A stretch of DNA of 64,000 nucleotides from Spirochaetota bacterium (GCA_034190085.1 JAXHTS010000023.1:1-64000); one strand, 5' to 3'. Counted from the first letter of the stretch, positions 51,999 to 61,659 are shown. A program made the numbers and translations. Notes: generated by a model from the letters alone, not told the origin.

Positions 51999-53585
51999 TT
52001 AATACTCATAGCGAGCTTCCAGGATAATTACATCATTATCTCTATAAAAAGAGAATAAAGAGATTTCCTCCATGTTAATCTCTTCATCATCCTTAAAGTC
52101 TTTTATATATCCATAGGACAGGTCTATTGTAAATCCATTCATAAAGTCAAAACCAATCTTTGGCAGAAAGAGCAATGCCTTATTCTTTGTATCGATCATT
52201 CCCATAATAAATATGTTAAGTTGACTTGAGAAAAAACTATCCGTTAGTCCTGTGGCAATCATATCTGTTATTGTGGGAGGCATTAGTTCATTATCAAAAT
52301 ATAGGGCTTCATGCCACTCTAACAATAGCACAGTTTCACCCTCATGCCCCTCCAGTATCCTATTTAACGGCACATAGTAGTTAAAACCCGCTGAATAGGA
52401 TAAATACTTTGATTTTTTCACTACAAAGGGTAATTCTAATTCTTCTGGATCGCTAATCTCTTCCAAATTTCCCTGGTCAACAATACCACTCCTATCTGGA
52501 GAGTAGGCTATTTCGAATTGAAGGGTAAAGGGGCCAACACTTTTTGAAAAATCGAATCCAAAATAATTGGTGATATAGTATTTAGAATCCACTACAAGAG
52601 TGACCGGTTCATTATAAGGTAAATAATTAGTGCGCATAGGCACCATTAATGGCTCTATGTCCGGGCCATGATATCCGCTTATTGATAAATCTGTCCCCCA
52701 AATGCTGCAGGAAAGCCTACCGCCATAGGCATAATTGGATGGATCAATTTCTAGTTTATCTGGTTCGGAAATATTCACTGGGAATGGCTCCTCTTCGTAT
52801 TTAAATGCCCAGAAATTGTCGCTTGCAGCGATGAGCATCGGAACATGAACAGGAGCAAAAACAATCTCTAGGTTTAAATTGTTAAAGAATATCATCCCGG
52901 AACAGGATGGCACAGCCACCCTCATTTCATCTTCATCAACCAAGAAAAGCTCTCTTGCATTCATCGGATTGAAATATGTAGTAGGATTAAGAGTATCAGC
53001 AGTTCCCCATGCATATATTTGATTGCCCACCCTCAACCTGAATCTTTCAGCACCAAAACCGATAAAGAGTTCATTAAAGCTGACCTCAAAGGATTTATTG
53101 GAGAGCCTCAAATTCCTTGAGACTTCAAAATCTTCAGTGTAAATATATTCATCATTTACACATTCATCAATAATGTTTGAGTTAACATATATATTCATAT
53201 CCATCCGGAGTTTCAGATACTCAGTGCCCAAATTAAACTTGATGTTTTTGCGAATCTCATTTTTCTTGTTGGTATCCTTTAATTCCTGCTCCTTATAGGT
53301 GCTTATAACATTTTCAATTTCTATAAAGCCGTTTAGTTTATACTCTATAAAAGATCCTTCTGCATCATCAAAGAAGGACTCTTCAGAATCATCATATTCC
53401 TCTGAATCATCATCATCTTCTAATTCATCATACTCCTCGTAATCATCCAACTCCTCCAAAGCGAGGATTTGGTTGTTCATAATAATGTTCTTCTCAGCGT
53501 GTATATCTTCAATAAAGAGATAAAATACAAACAATCCAATAAAGGATAATGCTATTAGATAATTAAAAATTTTAAAAAAATTCAT
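51999..53585 (-). CDS. Outer-membrane beta-barrel protein, DUF1302-like
   Basis: A 528-residue protein: signal-type N-terminus (FKIFNYLIALSFIGLFVFYL then FIEDIHA), an extremely acidic stretch (ELDDYEEYDELEDDDDSEEY, residues about 45-75), then many amphipathic strands and a C-terminal strand ending in EARYEY, typical of barrel proteins. The region GNQIYAWGTADTLNPTTYFN, the following EDEMRVAVP and LNLEIVFAPVHVP recall DUF1302-type outer-membrane proteins. It would sit in the outer membrane as a porin or export partner. The neighbouring giant lipoproteins may associate with it at the surface. Family assignment is moderate; the barrel prediction is firmer. Confidence 0.75.
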   Translation of the reverse strand: MNFFKIFNYLIALSFIGLFVFYLFIEDIHAEKNIIMNNQILALEELDDYEEYDELEDDDDSEEYDDSEESFFDDAEGSFIEYKLNGFIEIENVISTYKEQELKDTNKKNEIRKNIKFNLGTEYLKLRMDMNIYVNSNIIDECVNDEYIYTEDFEVSRNLRLSNKSFEVSFNELFIGFGAERFRLRVGNQIYAWGTADTLNPTTYFNPMNARELFLVDEDEMRVAVPSCSGMIFFNNLNLEIVFAPVHVPMLIAASDNFWAFKYEEEPFPVNISEPDKLEIDPSNYAYGGRLSCSIWGTDLSISGYHGPDIEPLMVPMRTNYLPYNEPVTLVVDSKYYITNYFGFDFSKSVGPFTLQFEIAYSPDRSGIVDQGNLEEISDPEELELPFVVKKSKYLSYSAGFNYYVPLNRILEGHEGETVLLLEWHEALYFDNELMPPTITDMIATGLTDSFFSSQLNIFIMGMIDTKNKALLFLPKIGFDFMNGFTIDLSYGYIKDFKDDEEINMEEISLFSFYRDNDVIILEARYEY

Positions 53586-53951
53586 AGACCCTCACCTTAA
53601 AGATAAGTATGGTTTTATTATGAGTCAACAAAAGTTGTTATAATATTTCATCTTTGTATTATTATGATGTATAAAGAATAAATAATGTATGAAATGGGTA
53701 TTATTAAAATTAAATGTACTAGAATATTGATATAATCAATAAGGAACTAATTATTACAAGAAATTAATCCATTATCAATGATTGATTAATTGATATTTCA
53801 ATGTATGTACATCAATTCACATTTTATAGTGTCAGCAATGTCTCGCATAATTGAAGCGATACATAAGATGCAACATTATATATTGACAACAGACTTCTTT
53901 AATCATCATTTTATTTAAAATTACTATTATAATGCTATCAAGGAGAAAGGG
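53586..53951. other. Divergent intergenic region
   Basis: About 365 AT-rich bases between the barrel gene (minus) and the zinc ribbon gene (plus). TTGACA (53883-53888) and a TATTATAAT word (about 53926-53934) occur, but the spacing is wrong for a single promoter. A 21-bp word at 53785-53805 recurs exactly at 63840-63860. Confidence 0.4.
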
Positions 53952-54263
53952 ATGGAATTCTTAAGAATCTGGAGCGAGGTTGATATTAAGGATATTGAGG
54001 ATAAAATATTGATAGTGGATGACATGTTTGGCTACTGCCCGGGGTGCAAGGAGATTGGCATCAAATTAACGGATATAAAGCAATGTCCCAATTGCAAAAG
54101 GGAAGTTAAGTATATCACTTCAAAAGATGCAAAAGGTGGCGCAAAGAGTCATGAGATTGTTATACGAATGAAAAGAAAATTACCCAATCTAACCTTTGTC
54201 GATTATGAAGATTACGAAAGAGCAACATCCAAAAAGAAGGGAGAGGGGCTCTTCAAAATCTAA
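53952..54263 (+). CDS. Small zinc-ribbon protein
   Basis: A 103-residue protein with one zinc ribbon (YCPGCKEIGI at 28-37 and QCPNCKRE at 48-55) after a short beta region (ILIVDDMFG). A basic C-terminal part follows (KSHEIVIRMKRKLPNLTFVD, TSKKKGEG). A strong ribosome binding site (AAGGAGAAAGGG) supports the start. It may bind nucleic acid. I do not recognise a named family. It stands alone between divergent and convergent genes. Confidence 0.75.
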   Translation: MEFLRIWSEVDIKDIEDKILIVDDMFGYCPGCKEIGIKLTDIKQCPNCKREVKYITSKDAKGGAKSHEIVIRMKRKLPNLTFVDYEDYERATSKKKGEGLFKI

Positions 54264-54319
54264 ATTGTATTATCCCTAGGTTTTATTATCTTGGTACACA
54301 ATTAAAAAAGAATGTAAAA

Positions 54320-54347
54320 CCCCTCTCACTTAAAGTAGCAAGAGGGG
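54320..54347 (-). terminator. Rho-independent terminator of the GT2 gene
   Basis: CCCCTCT (54320-54326) pairs with AGAGGGG (54341-54347). On the minus strand GGGGTTTTACATTCTTTTTT follows, 50 bases after the stop of the glycosyltransferase. The plus-strand gene at 53952 could use it too, but without a T-run. Confidence 0.65.
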
Positions 54348-54397
54348 CATATTCAGTCGTTTTCAGTATATAATATGTCAGACTCATTGACCTATAT

Positions 54398-55600
54398 TTA
54401 GACCGCAACAGCCTCCTGATACTGATACCTATTCATTAAATACTGTCTCATATTATAGAAATGTTTTGCCTGTCTTTGTATCTCCTGCTCAGATAGATAG
54501 TGATCAAGATCGAGGGTCTGTCTATAAAATGATAGGACACGGCTGAAATAGAGAGGTTTCATCGCCTCAATTAGAAAGGAACTGGAATTAGTAGTGTCAT
54601 ATGCATATATCAGTTCAAATATCATCTTTGCCCATAAATCAGCCGATATATCTATTTTACCAGAATCGAACATATCATCGAGCTTGGTAAAGGTATCCGG
54701 ACTTAAGGAACGCTCAAGGATCTCTCTATTGATTTTAAACTCACCTTTTGCTGTTTCTTTCATAGTCTTGTAATCCACACTCAAGCTCTGAGGTTCTGTA
54801 AAAACGTTTTGACCATAAAAGGGTAGAGTTTCAATATCGCATACATTCTGCCATCTATTTTTGTTTGTTAATAAAATCTCAAATAGTGTACCAACCACCT
54901 GACTAAACATGGGACCTAATTTTGGCGCGCTGGGCTTATGCACCTTCGCCCCTAAACCCACTTGACAGGTTTTAAAATCACCTATAATTGCATTCAATGT
55001 CATAAATATATCAATACCATACTGAAGTGTTGTCTTATGCCAGTGTTGCTGTAAAAAATACTTACCAAGTCTGTATGAAAAAGCAAAATCACCACCAATT
55101 GGTTGACGAATATTCTTCCCAAGCAGTCCATAGACAAGCGGGTATACGATGTTATTGGTAATAGTGCCGTCATACTCATTTCGTGAATAAAGGGGTGTCG
55201 CAAAATCAAAACCATCGTTAAGTATTGGATTTGCCAAATCGCGTATCCATTCAGGTGTAATACTAACAATATCAGCATCTATTACCACTACAGCCTTGGC
55301 CTTTAACCTAAAGACTTCCTTAAATAGGTTAAAGAAATTATTTCCTTTACCCTTTATCCCTGGCGATGTAGAGATATATATCTTTGGGATTGCGCTTGTT
55401 GATTTCAAGAATGCACCGCGAGTGTCATCTGGCGAATTGTTGTCAACATTGATTATCACACTTGAATAATTGGGGAAATACTTTTGAAGACCCTGAGCGC
55501 TTTTTTCAACGACAAATGCTATATTATCAGCTTCGTTATATGAAGGAATTCCAATTACTATATCAGCTCTCTTAACACAATTTGGATCATACTTAATCAT
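54398..55600 (-). CDS. GT2-fold glycosyltransferase, MGS/GpgS-like
   Basis: About 400 residues from ATG 55600 (AGGAG upstream). A GT-A fold: DIVIGIPSYNEADNIAFVVE, INVDNNSPDDTRGAFL, GIKGKGNNFFNLF, AVVVIDADIVSITPEWIRDL (DAD-type metal motif), QPIGGDFAFSYRLG and TLQYGIDIFMTLNA. The order and the GGDF-like acceptor motif resemble mannosylglycerate synthase and glucosyl-3-phosphoglycerate synthase, which make compatible solutes from sugar nucleotides. Alternatively it makes cell-envelope glycolipids. No phosphatase gene is adjacent. Substrates therefore remain open. Confidence 0.8.
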   Translation of the reverse strand: MIKYDPNCVKRADIVIGIPSYNEADNIAFVVEKSAQGLQKYFPNYSSVIINVDNNSPDDTRGAFLKSTSAIPKIYISTSPGIKGKGNNFFNLFKEVFRLKAKAVVVIDADIVSITPEWIRDLANPILNDGFDFATPLYSRNEYDGTITNNIVYPLVYGLLGKNIRQPIGGDFAFSYRLGKYFLQQHWHKTTLQYGIDIFMTLNAIIGDFKTCQVGLGAKVHKPSAPKLGPMFSQVVGTLFEILLTNKNRWQNVCDIETLPFYGQNVFTEPQSLSVDYKTMKETAKGEFKINREILERSLSPDTFTKLDDMFDSGKIDISADLWAKMIFELIYAYDTTNSSSFLIEAMKPLYFSRVLSFYRQTLDLDHYLSEQEIQRQAKHFYNMRQYLMNRYQYQEAVAV

Positions 55601-55621
55601 GAGATCATCTCCTTTTATCAT

Positions 55622-55997
55622 TTTAGGTTGTTGGTATTTAAATATAAAAAAATATATATTAAATTTATTATATTATTTGTTTGCCTCCTAATTAAACATA
55701 TATATAATTTATCTAATAAATAAAGTATCGATGTATTAACAGAAAGGCAAAAAAAATGATAGTATTTTCATAAAAAATTTCATTATCTTGGTTTAATATT
55801 TGTGAAAATTACTGCCTAAGACTGGAATATGAGATGTTAGTGTTGAGGAAGTGGTAGGGTAAATTTGTTATATCTGGAAGATATAAAAAGTAATAAGCGA
55901 TACAAGAGGTCCAAGATATGTGAATTATTAGTACTTATGTTTTCTTGTACATCAATCAATAATGGTGTTATAATTAAAGTAGTAGAAAAAAATGTAG
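55622..55997. other. Intergenic region upstream of the glycosyltransferase
   Basis: About 375 AT-rich bases between ispF (ending at 55998) and the glycosyltransferase gene, both on the minus strand. It must carry the promoter of the glycosyltransferase. A short plus-strand ORF at 55865 looks spurious. Confidence 0.4.
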
Positions 55998-56498
55998 CTA
56001 AACACCTAAGCAAATCAATGATACAGCGTAAGCGGCTATTCCTTCGCCTCTACCTATAAATCCAAGCTTTTCGGAAGTCTTTCCCTTTATTCCAATTCTA
56101 TCAGTTGCAAGATCATTTAGAGCAGCGGAAATATTCTCCTTCATTTTATCGACATATGTGGCGATCTTGGGCTCTTCACAAATCAGGGTTGAGTCAATAT
56201 TTATTATACTTATAGAATTTGTAACAAGAATTTTATTTACATGCTTTAATAGCTCAATACTCTTTATATCCTTATATTTCTTGTCATTGTCAGGGAATAG
56301 AATACCTATATCTCCCAGATTCGCAGCCCCTAATAAGGAATCTATTATAGCATGAACTAAGACATCTGCATCGGAATGTCCAGCTAAACCATATTTATAG
56401 TCGAGGTTCTCTCCCCCAATTACCAAGTTCCTGTTATTAGAAAAGGGATGAACATCATACCCTATGCCAACCCTTATTCCCTGTATATCACACTGCAT
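55998..56498 (-). CDS. ispF: 2-C-methyl-D-erythritol 2,4-cyclodiphosphate synthase
   Basis: IspF makes the cyclodiphosphate in the MEP isoprenoid pathway. The 166 residues keep the zinc-binding DVHPF (15-19), the GHSDADVLVHAIIDSLLGAA loop with the second His, and GDIGILFPD. Later come LICEEPKIA and IGIKGKTSEKLGFIGRGEGI, where the Thr-Ser-Glu-Lys-Leu element binds the cytidine phosphate. Length and motifs are normal. ispD is not next to it. It is followed upstream by a STAS gene 39 bases away, so the two may be co-transcribed. Confidence 0.95.
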   Translation of the reverse strand: MQCDIQGIRVGIGYDVHPFSNNRNLVIGGENLDYKYGLAGHSDADVLVHAIIDSLLGAANLGDIGILFPDNDKKYKDIKSIELLKHVNKILVTNSISIINIDSTLICEEPKIATYVDKMKENISAALNDLATDRIGIKGKTSEKLGFIGRGEGIAAYAVSLICLGV

Positions 56499-56537
56499 AC
56501 TATAAAGTTAGATTAACCGTATTCCGATCAAGGCAAT

Positions 56538-56837
56538 TCATAGATCAAATACATCAGATAATGAACTCAATTTCAATATATCCAATACTTTTGGACTAAT
56601 TTTATTGATCTTTAAAGATTTACCCTTACCCTTTTGCATTTTTAAAAGAGTGATAAGAACTCCAATACCAGATGAATCAATGTAATCAACATTTGAAAGA
56701 TCAATCTCAATATCCTTATCCATACTTTTACCAATATCAAGAAGTTTAGTTTTAAACTCCTTTATTATCATCATTTCAATATCACCACTTATAACAGCAG
56801 TTACCACATCATTATTATCTTTTATATCGATATCCAT
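56538..56837 (-). CDS. STAS-domain anti-sigma-factor antagonist
   Basis: A 99-residue STAS domain protein: VTAVISGDIEMMIIKEFKTK, the phosphorylation site region IDLSNVDYIDSSGIGVLITL (Ser 53 or 54), and the C-terminal LKLSSLSDVFDL. SpoIIAA/RsbV-like proteins bind an anti-sigma kinase when unphosphorylated, so the protein likely takes part in a partner-switching stress or cell-surface response. AAGGAC lies before the ATG. No kinase (RsbW-type) or PP2C gene is adjacent; its partner is elsewhere. Confidence 0.88.
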   Translation of the reverse strand: MDIDIKDNNDVVTAVISGDIEMMIIKEFKTKLLDIGKSMDKDIEIDLSNVDYIDSSGIGVLITLLKMQKGKGKSLKINKISPKVLDILKLSSLSDVFDL

Positions 56838-57154
56838 GGCAAGTCCTTTATATTAAAATTATATTGGTATTGTAATTATTATTAGGATAACTATTGAATA
56901 TAAAAAAGTCAAACATTAATTACATAGTATTTTTATATTGTGTAATTATAATTATAAGGATATAATCAGAGTTTGTCAACATAATATCATAAATGTATAT
57001 ACAAAAATCACGCCTCAATCCTCCTTCATTGAGGGAGGTGCTGTATATTTAATGTTTTAAGAATAATGTTAAACACAAAGATGGACATGCAATCACATAT
57101 ACATAAATTTATATATACAATTTTGTTTTAGATTGATATCTTATTAGTGGAACA
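56838..57154. other. Spacer between STAS and recJ genes
   Basis: About 315 bases without a gene; holds the recJ terminator hairpin (57013-57034) and presumably the STAS promoter. Confidence 0.5.
57013..57034 (-). terminator. Rho-independent terminator of recJ
   Basis: CCTCAAT (57013-57019) pairs with ATTGAGG (57028-57034) around an 8-base loop. On the minus strand the stem is followed by CGTGATTTTTG, 120 bases after the recJ stop. Confidence 0.65.
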
Positions 57155-59221
57155 CTAATCAAAGGAATCTGTATATTGATTATGATCCATATCTACAATA
57201 ATCATCCTAGGTGAAATTAGATTGTTATACTCGTTGTTCTCCAATCTATAGATAATATCAATATCCTCTCTCTCTGAATACTTCTCCATCCTATCTGCCA
57301 TATTCCATCCTATTGCCTCAACTAGATGGTTATCATGAAATAAAAATTTACCATGATTCTTATTTTTTCCAAACCTATGAAAATTTTTCAATACAAGCCC
57401 CTTTGTCAAAAAGATCGGCTTCTCATTTTTATAGCCATAAGGCTCGAACATCGATAGGTTTCTAATAAAATCAATATCTATTCTACTTATTGGGATCTCT
57501 AGATCAATAGCATATTCATTCTCTCCTATAAAGCTATTTCCAATTATAATTTCAATCTTTTCAATGATATCTTTTACAGTATCTTCCCTTGCTAAAAAAC
57601 CAAAGGCCTGCGCATGTCCACCAATCTTTTCAAACATATGTGAATAGGGTTCAACATAAGAGAAGAAATCAAAATTACCCACAGTCCTCCCAGAACCCTT
57701 TACAAATCTCTTGTTGCCAGCAGTGGAAACAACAATCACAGGCATATTTACTGCTTCTGACAATTGACCTGCCAATAAACCTGATAATCCCTCGGGTATT
57801 TTTTCAGATTGTATAAACAAAAGGCCCTTATCAACCGCTATTTTCCCAACCTCAATATCACTAAGTATAGAATTATAAATGTCTGATACAATCCTCTTCC
57901 TCTCATCATTCAGGATACTAATCTCATCCAAAATTGATTCAAGTTTGTTTACATCCCTCTCAAGAAAGAATTCGGCCGTTAGACCACCCTTGCCAAATCT
58001 TCCGGGAGCATTCAATAAAGGAGCTATCTCCCATGCTATACTGTTTGAGTTTACATCCTTATTTATCCTTTTTAGTAATAGGGATAGTCCGGGATGCTGG
58101 GTAGAACTTATGGATTTAATCCCATGAAAGACGATGGTCCTGTTTTCATACACTATCGGCACAATATCAGCTATTGTTCCAATTGATACAAGACCAATAG
58201 ATTCATCAATAAATTCCAGTATCTTTGATGAATGATTATGCTCGACCTCTGCAAATAGATTATTTAGAATATCCCTGTTATTATTGAATACTTCAAAATA
58301 TAAACAATCGCAATCGGATTTATAGGGAGAGTTGTCATTCTTTAATACATCTTCCATCAAACGATGGATATCATAGATATTTCTATTTACACATAAGTTC
58401 CTGAAAAACTCCTTATTATCGTTATCATATAGAATAATATTTTCATCTTTCCTGAGTACTTCGTTTATGTCATTTAGAAAATCATCATACTCAAGGGTAT
58501 TGTTCTTTTCAATAATACCATTTCTAATATAAGTAAAATTTATTGCATTATCATCCTCAGTAATAAGCACAAAGAGCTTGTTGTAACTACGCAGGTAACT
58601 CATCAGTATCCCATGACATAGCTTAAAGGCTACTCCTACTCCTGCCAGTTCCTTAAAGGGATAGTTACATCCATCCTGCTTTGGGTTTACAATGATCGCA
58701 TCGGGCGTCACATTACCTGGTTCATGATGATCACAGATAATGACATCTATATTCAGTTGTTTTGCGTATTCTATTTCTTTTACATCTCGAATGCCAGAAT
58801 CGAGAGTAATAATTAATTCCACGCCCTTCTCATAAAACTCATCGATCGCTTCAATGCTTAGTCCATAATCCTCATCCTCAATTGGATAACGGTAACAAGA
58901 TTGAATTCCAATCCTCTGGAGGAGGTTTAACATAATAGTCAATGATGTAAGCCCATCTAAATCGGAATCGGAGAATATGCCAATACGCTCATTGTTTATG
59001 ATAGCACCTCTAATCCTATTAACTGCATCAATCATCCCCTTCATGAGGAATGGACTAAAAAGGTTGGAGAGGCTGGGATATATGAAGTGATATGCATCAA
59101 CGAGGTTATTGATACCCTTCACGTAGAGAAGGGAGGCAAGATTATAATCAATAAGAAAGACCTTGGATAGTCCACTAACAGTCTGATCATCAATACTCTT
59201 AACTTTCCATTGGGATTTCAT
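57155..59221 (-). CDS. recJ: Single-stranded-DNA-specific exonuclease RecJ
   Basis: RecJ degrades single-stranded DNA 5' to 3' in recombination and repair. The DHH phosphoesterase motifs are present: IGIFSDSDLDGLTSLTI (motif I), LIITLDSGI (II), IICDHHEPG (III, DHH), GVGVAFKL (IV), and in the DHHA1 domain SGRTVGNFDFF and KIGGHAQAFGF. The C-terminal OB-like part follows. At 688 residues it is longer than the E. coli enzyme, mainly because of a 100-residue insert around 215-330 between the two catalytic parts. Motif I has Ser where Tyr is usual (DYDVDG). The gene follows the RNase HI gene by 60 bases. Confidence 0.93.
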   Translation of the reverse strand: MKSQWKVKSIDDQTVSGLSKVFLIDYNLASLLYVKGINNLVDAYHFIYPSLSNLFSPFLMKGMIDAVNRIRGAIINNERIGIFSDSDLDGLTSLTIMLNLLQRIGIQSCYRYPIEDEDYGLSIEAIDEFYEKGVELIITLDSGIRDVKEIEYAKQLNIDVIICDHHEPGNVTPDAIIVNPKQDGCNYPFKELAGVGVAFKLCHGILMSYLRSYNKLFVLITEDDNAINFTYIRNGIIEKNNTLEYDDFLNDINEVLRKDENIILYDNDNKEFFRNLCVNRNIYDIHRLMEDVLKNDNSPYKSDCDCLYFEVFNNNRDILNNLFAEVEHNHSSKILEFIDESIGLVSIGTIADIVPIVYENRTIVFHGIKSISSTQHPGLSLLLKRINKDVNSNSIAWEIAPLLNAPGRFGKGGLTAEFFLERDVNKLESILDEISILNDERKRIVSDIYNSILSDIEVGKIAVDKGLLFIQSEKIPEGLSGLLAGQLSEAVNMPVIVVSTAGNKRFVKGSGRTVGNFDFFSYVEPYSHMFEKIGGHAQAFGFLAREDTVKDIIEKIEIIIGNSFIGENEYAIDLEIPISRIDIDFIRNLSMFEPYGYKNEKPIFLTKGLVLKNFHRFGKNKNHGKFLFHDNHLVEAIGWNMADRMEKYSEREDIDIIYRLENNEYNNLISPRMIIVDMDHNQYTDSFD

Positions 59222-59281
59222 TATTATTTGGGGTAAATCAAGACAAAGTTCATATGAATTTGGGATATATTATTTCTATTA

Positions 59282-59974
59282 CTATTTATTAGATATTGAC
59301 AAAGCTTTATTTGCTAAATAATCAGCCCTATCATTAAGGGAGCGTGTAACATGCTCAATCTGGACGCTATTTATCCTTTTTTTCAGTCGAAGGGCTTCAT
59401 TATACAATGGTAATATATTTTTGCTAAGAACCCTGTATTCACCCTTAATCTGTTTAACTACAAGTTCAGAATCTGTCCTGATCTTCAAAATCTTTGTTTT
59501 AAAGTAATGTGCAATCTTCAAAGCCCTTATTAGAGCCATATATTCCGCATAATTGTTAGTCCCTATCCCTAAATAGGATGAGACCGTCCCGATCTGTCTA
59601 TCATTATCATCGTTTATTACAATACCCAATCCAGCTGGGCCGGGATTACCCTTTGAGGCGCCATCTATATACATTATTAAAGAGGACTCAAGGGGAATCA
59701 TTGACAACTCTGCTCCATCAAATATCTCACTAACCTTATTATCTTCGCTATTTTCTGAAATGTTCACAGGAAGAGTATCATTTTGAATAGCTTCCCTTTT
59801 TTTAATAATTATTTTTCTCTTTACCTTATCCCTATTGCTAGCAGCTAATAATTTTCTCGCTTCATCAATTAAACCATAGACATCTTTTACTTCAACTTCA
59901 GCCATCTCTGATATCTTTTGGACACTCTTGCCCTCTGTTAATAACTGCAATACCCTATCAATACTCAAAAGCAT
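59282..59974 (-). CDS. RNase HI-family protein with N-terminal helical domain
   Basis: The last 135 residues are RNase HI-like: YIDGASKGNPGPAG with Asp104, NNYAEYMALIRALK with Glu144, RTDSELVVKQIKG with Asp168 and RSLNDRADYLANKAL with Asp218. All four catalytic positions are kept. It cuts RNA in RNA-DNA hybrids. The first 95 residues carry a helix-turn-helix-like stretch (LTEGKSVQKISEMAEVEVKD) and a linker, not the usual RNA-DNA hybrid-binding domain of RNase HI. This could bind nucleic acid. It lies 66 bases after the zinc-ribbon gene and 60 before recJ, so it fits a repair/replication block. Confidence 0.88.
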   Translation of the reverse strand: MLLSIDRVLQLLTEGKSVQKISEMAEVEVKDVYGLIDEARKLLAASNRDKVKRKIIIKKREAIQNDTLPVNISENSEDNKVSEIFDGAELSMIPLESSLIMYIDGASKGNPGPAGLGIVINDDNDRQIGTVSSYLGIGTNNYAEYMALIRALKIAHYFKTKILKIRTDSELVVKQIKGEYRVLSKNILPLYNEALRLKKRINSVQIEHVTRSLNDRADYLANKALSISNK

Positions 59975-60040
59975 ATTTCATACAATCCTTAACAGAGATA
60001 ATAGGCTATGCGATACAAAAGGAACAGGACGCATAATACC

Positions 60041-60748
60041 CTATGAAGACTTTCTATATATAAATTTACCACAATTTGTACATGTAATGACTTGGTCTCC
60101 CTTTAAGACCTCCATCACTATATGAAAAGGAATCTTAAAATTACATCCTTCACATGTTTCCTCTTCAAGAGATACAATAGCTTTGTTATTTGAGGACTTA
60201 ATCAGCTTTATAAACCTGGATTTAACATCCACAGATAATTGTGTTACTAATTCTTCAAATTTTTTTTTATTCTCTTCTATTGATTCACTATATCTATCAA
60301 TTCCATTTTTTAGATTTTCAATATCCTTATCTGCTCTGCTTATCGATTCTTCTAACTCAGAATTCATTACACTTAACTCGGATTCCATATCATCATTTTT
60401 ATCGAATAATTCAATTAATTCCTCTTCCAGCGAGTTTTTTTGTGTAAGTATCTTTTTAAGTTCACTTTCAAGCGCTTGTAGCTCTTTTTCGGTTTTTAGA
60501 ATATTTCTTCTATCTTCTAATTTTAAAGACTTCTCTTCCTTTTCAGTTAACTCGATCTCCTTTTGATTAATGGTCATTTTAATATTTTTGATTTCACTTG
60601 AAAGATCTACCCTTCCCTTCTTCTTCTCCTCAACCTTTTGATTCCAAATCGATATAGATTTGTTGCTTCTCTCAATTTCCTCCTCACTCACAATAATATT
60701 ATCCCAGAATTTTTGTAACTCAATCATTATATTTATATCTTTATTCAT
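60041..60748 (-). CDS. COG1579 coiled-coil/zinc-ribbon protein
   Basis: A 235-residue protein with a long coiled coil (residues about 5-170) and a C-terminal zinc ribbon (EETCEGCNFKIPFHIVMEVL, then ITCTNCGKFIYRK). It belongs to the COG1579/CT398 (C4-type zinc ribbon) group, for which roles in flagellar or sigma-54 assembly or nucleic acid binding have been proposed. It starts seven bases after the Nif3-like gene, a conserved pair in many bacteria. Confidence 0.9.
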   Translation of the reverse strand: MNKDINIMIELQKFWDNIIVSEEEIERSNKSISIWNQKVEEKKKGRVDLSSEIKNIKMTINQKEIELTEKEEKSLKLEDRRNILKTEKELQALESELKKILTQKNSLEEELIELFDKNDDMESELSVMNSELEESISRADKDIENLKNGIDRYSESIEENKKKFEELVTQLSVDVKSRFIKLIKSSNNKAIVSLEEETCEGCNFKIPFHIVMEVLKGDQVITCTNCGKFIYRKSS

Positions 60749-60754
60749 TAGAAT

Positions 60755-61564
60755 TTAGGTTAGAATCTTGAATGGACTCTCTTCCTTCTCTGAAATATAT
60801 ATTCTTATGTCACTACCTGCACCGATTTTTGTCAAGCAGTCTTGGATTTCCAACTTTAAAAAATCTAATAATATTCGCTCTGTGCCATAATGCCCTGCAT
60901 CTATTATTGATACATCATAATCTTGAGCGATCTTCCCAGGATGATATCCTACATCGCCAGTGATTATGCAGTCTAGATTATATTCTGCCAATATCTTCTC
61001 AATCATCCCACCACCAGCCCCATTGATTAAGGCTAGCCTGCTTATGCTCTTATGCTTGTCACCAGAATAGATCAGATATTTCAGTTTCAACCTATCCTTT
61101 ACAATATTCAAAAGATGCTCCATGGTTATAACCCTATTCAATTCTCCATATATGCCAAATCCATAATCCATTGAATCATTAGAAATATCTGTTTTAATCA
61201 ATAATCTCCTATTGTATACGCCAAGAACATCTGCTAATTTATCATAATAAATTTTATCAAGATTTGTATGAGCTGAATAAAGACTTATCCCCCTTACAAT
61301 TAATTTTATCAACATCTCTGACTTTGGTTCTCCGCTTGTAATCCTTCTGAGGGGTTTAAAGAAAAAGGGATGGTGAGTAACAATTATACAACATCCCATT
61401 TCTATTGCTTCTTTGATCACTTCCTCATTCAGATCCAAAGATATCAAGATACCATCTACAATGTTATTCCTAAATGATATCTGTTCTCCAGCATTGTCAT
61501 AGGCCTCCTGTAGATGCAATGGAAATCTCTCATTCAATGCTTTAATCAAATCTTTTACTCTCAT
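60755..61564 (-). CDS. Nif3-like dinuclear metal centre protein
   Basis: A 269-residue YbgI/Nif3-family protein (COG0327) with the metal-binding pattern: DNAGEQISF (near 23), ISLDLNEEVIKEAI, CIIVTHHPFFF (near 60-70), LYSAHTNLDK, and in the C-terminal half CIITGDVGYHPGK and SIIDAGHYGTERILL. Hexameric members bind two metals; the biochemical role is not firmly known. Some are annotated GTP cyclohydrolase I type 2 by error of transfer. It is paired with the COG1579 gene. Confidence 0.92.
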   Translation of the reverse strand: MRVKDLIKALNERFPLHLQEAYDNAGEQISFRNNIVDGILISLDLNEEVIKEAIEMGCCIIVTHHPFFFKPLRRITSGEPKSEMLIKLIVRGISLYSAHTNLDKIYYDKLADVLGVYNRRLLIKTDISNDSMDYGFGIYGELNRVITMEHLLNIVKDRLKLKYLIYSGDKHKSISRLALINGAGGGMIEKILAEYNLDCIITGDVGYHPGKIAQDYDVSIIDAGHYGTERILLDFLKLEIQDCLTKIGAGSDIRIYISEKEESPFKILT

Positions 61565-61659
61565 ACTACTATCACAATATTATGTGTTTATAAACATCCC
61601 TATAGCTTGTTGAAACTCGATGCAGTCTATAATCGATAAATGATAATAGGTGAGATAGA

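Noticed and set aside
55865-56059. Plus-strand 64-codon frame overlapping the end of ispF
   Set aside because: Overlaps a certain gene and has no ribosome binding site.
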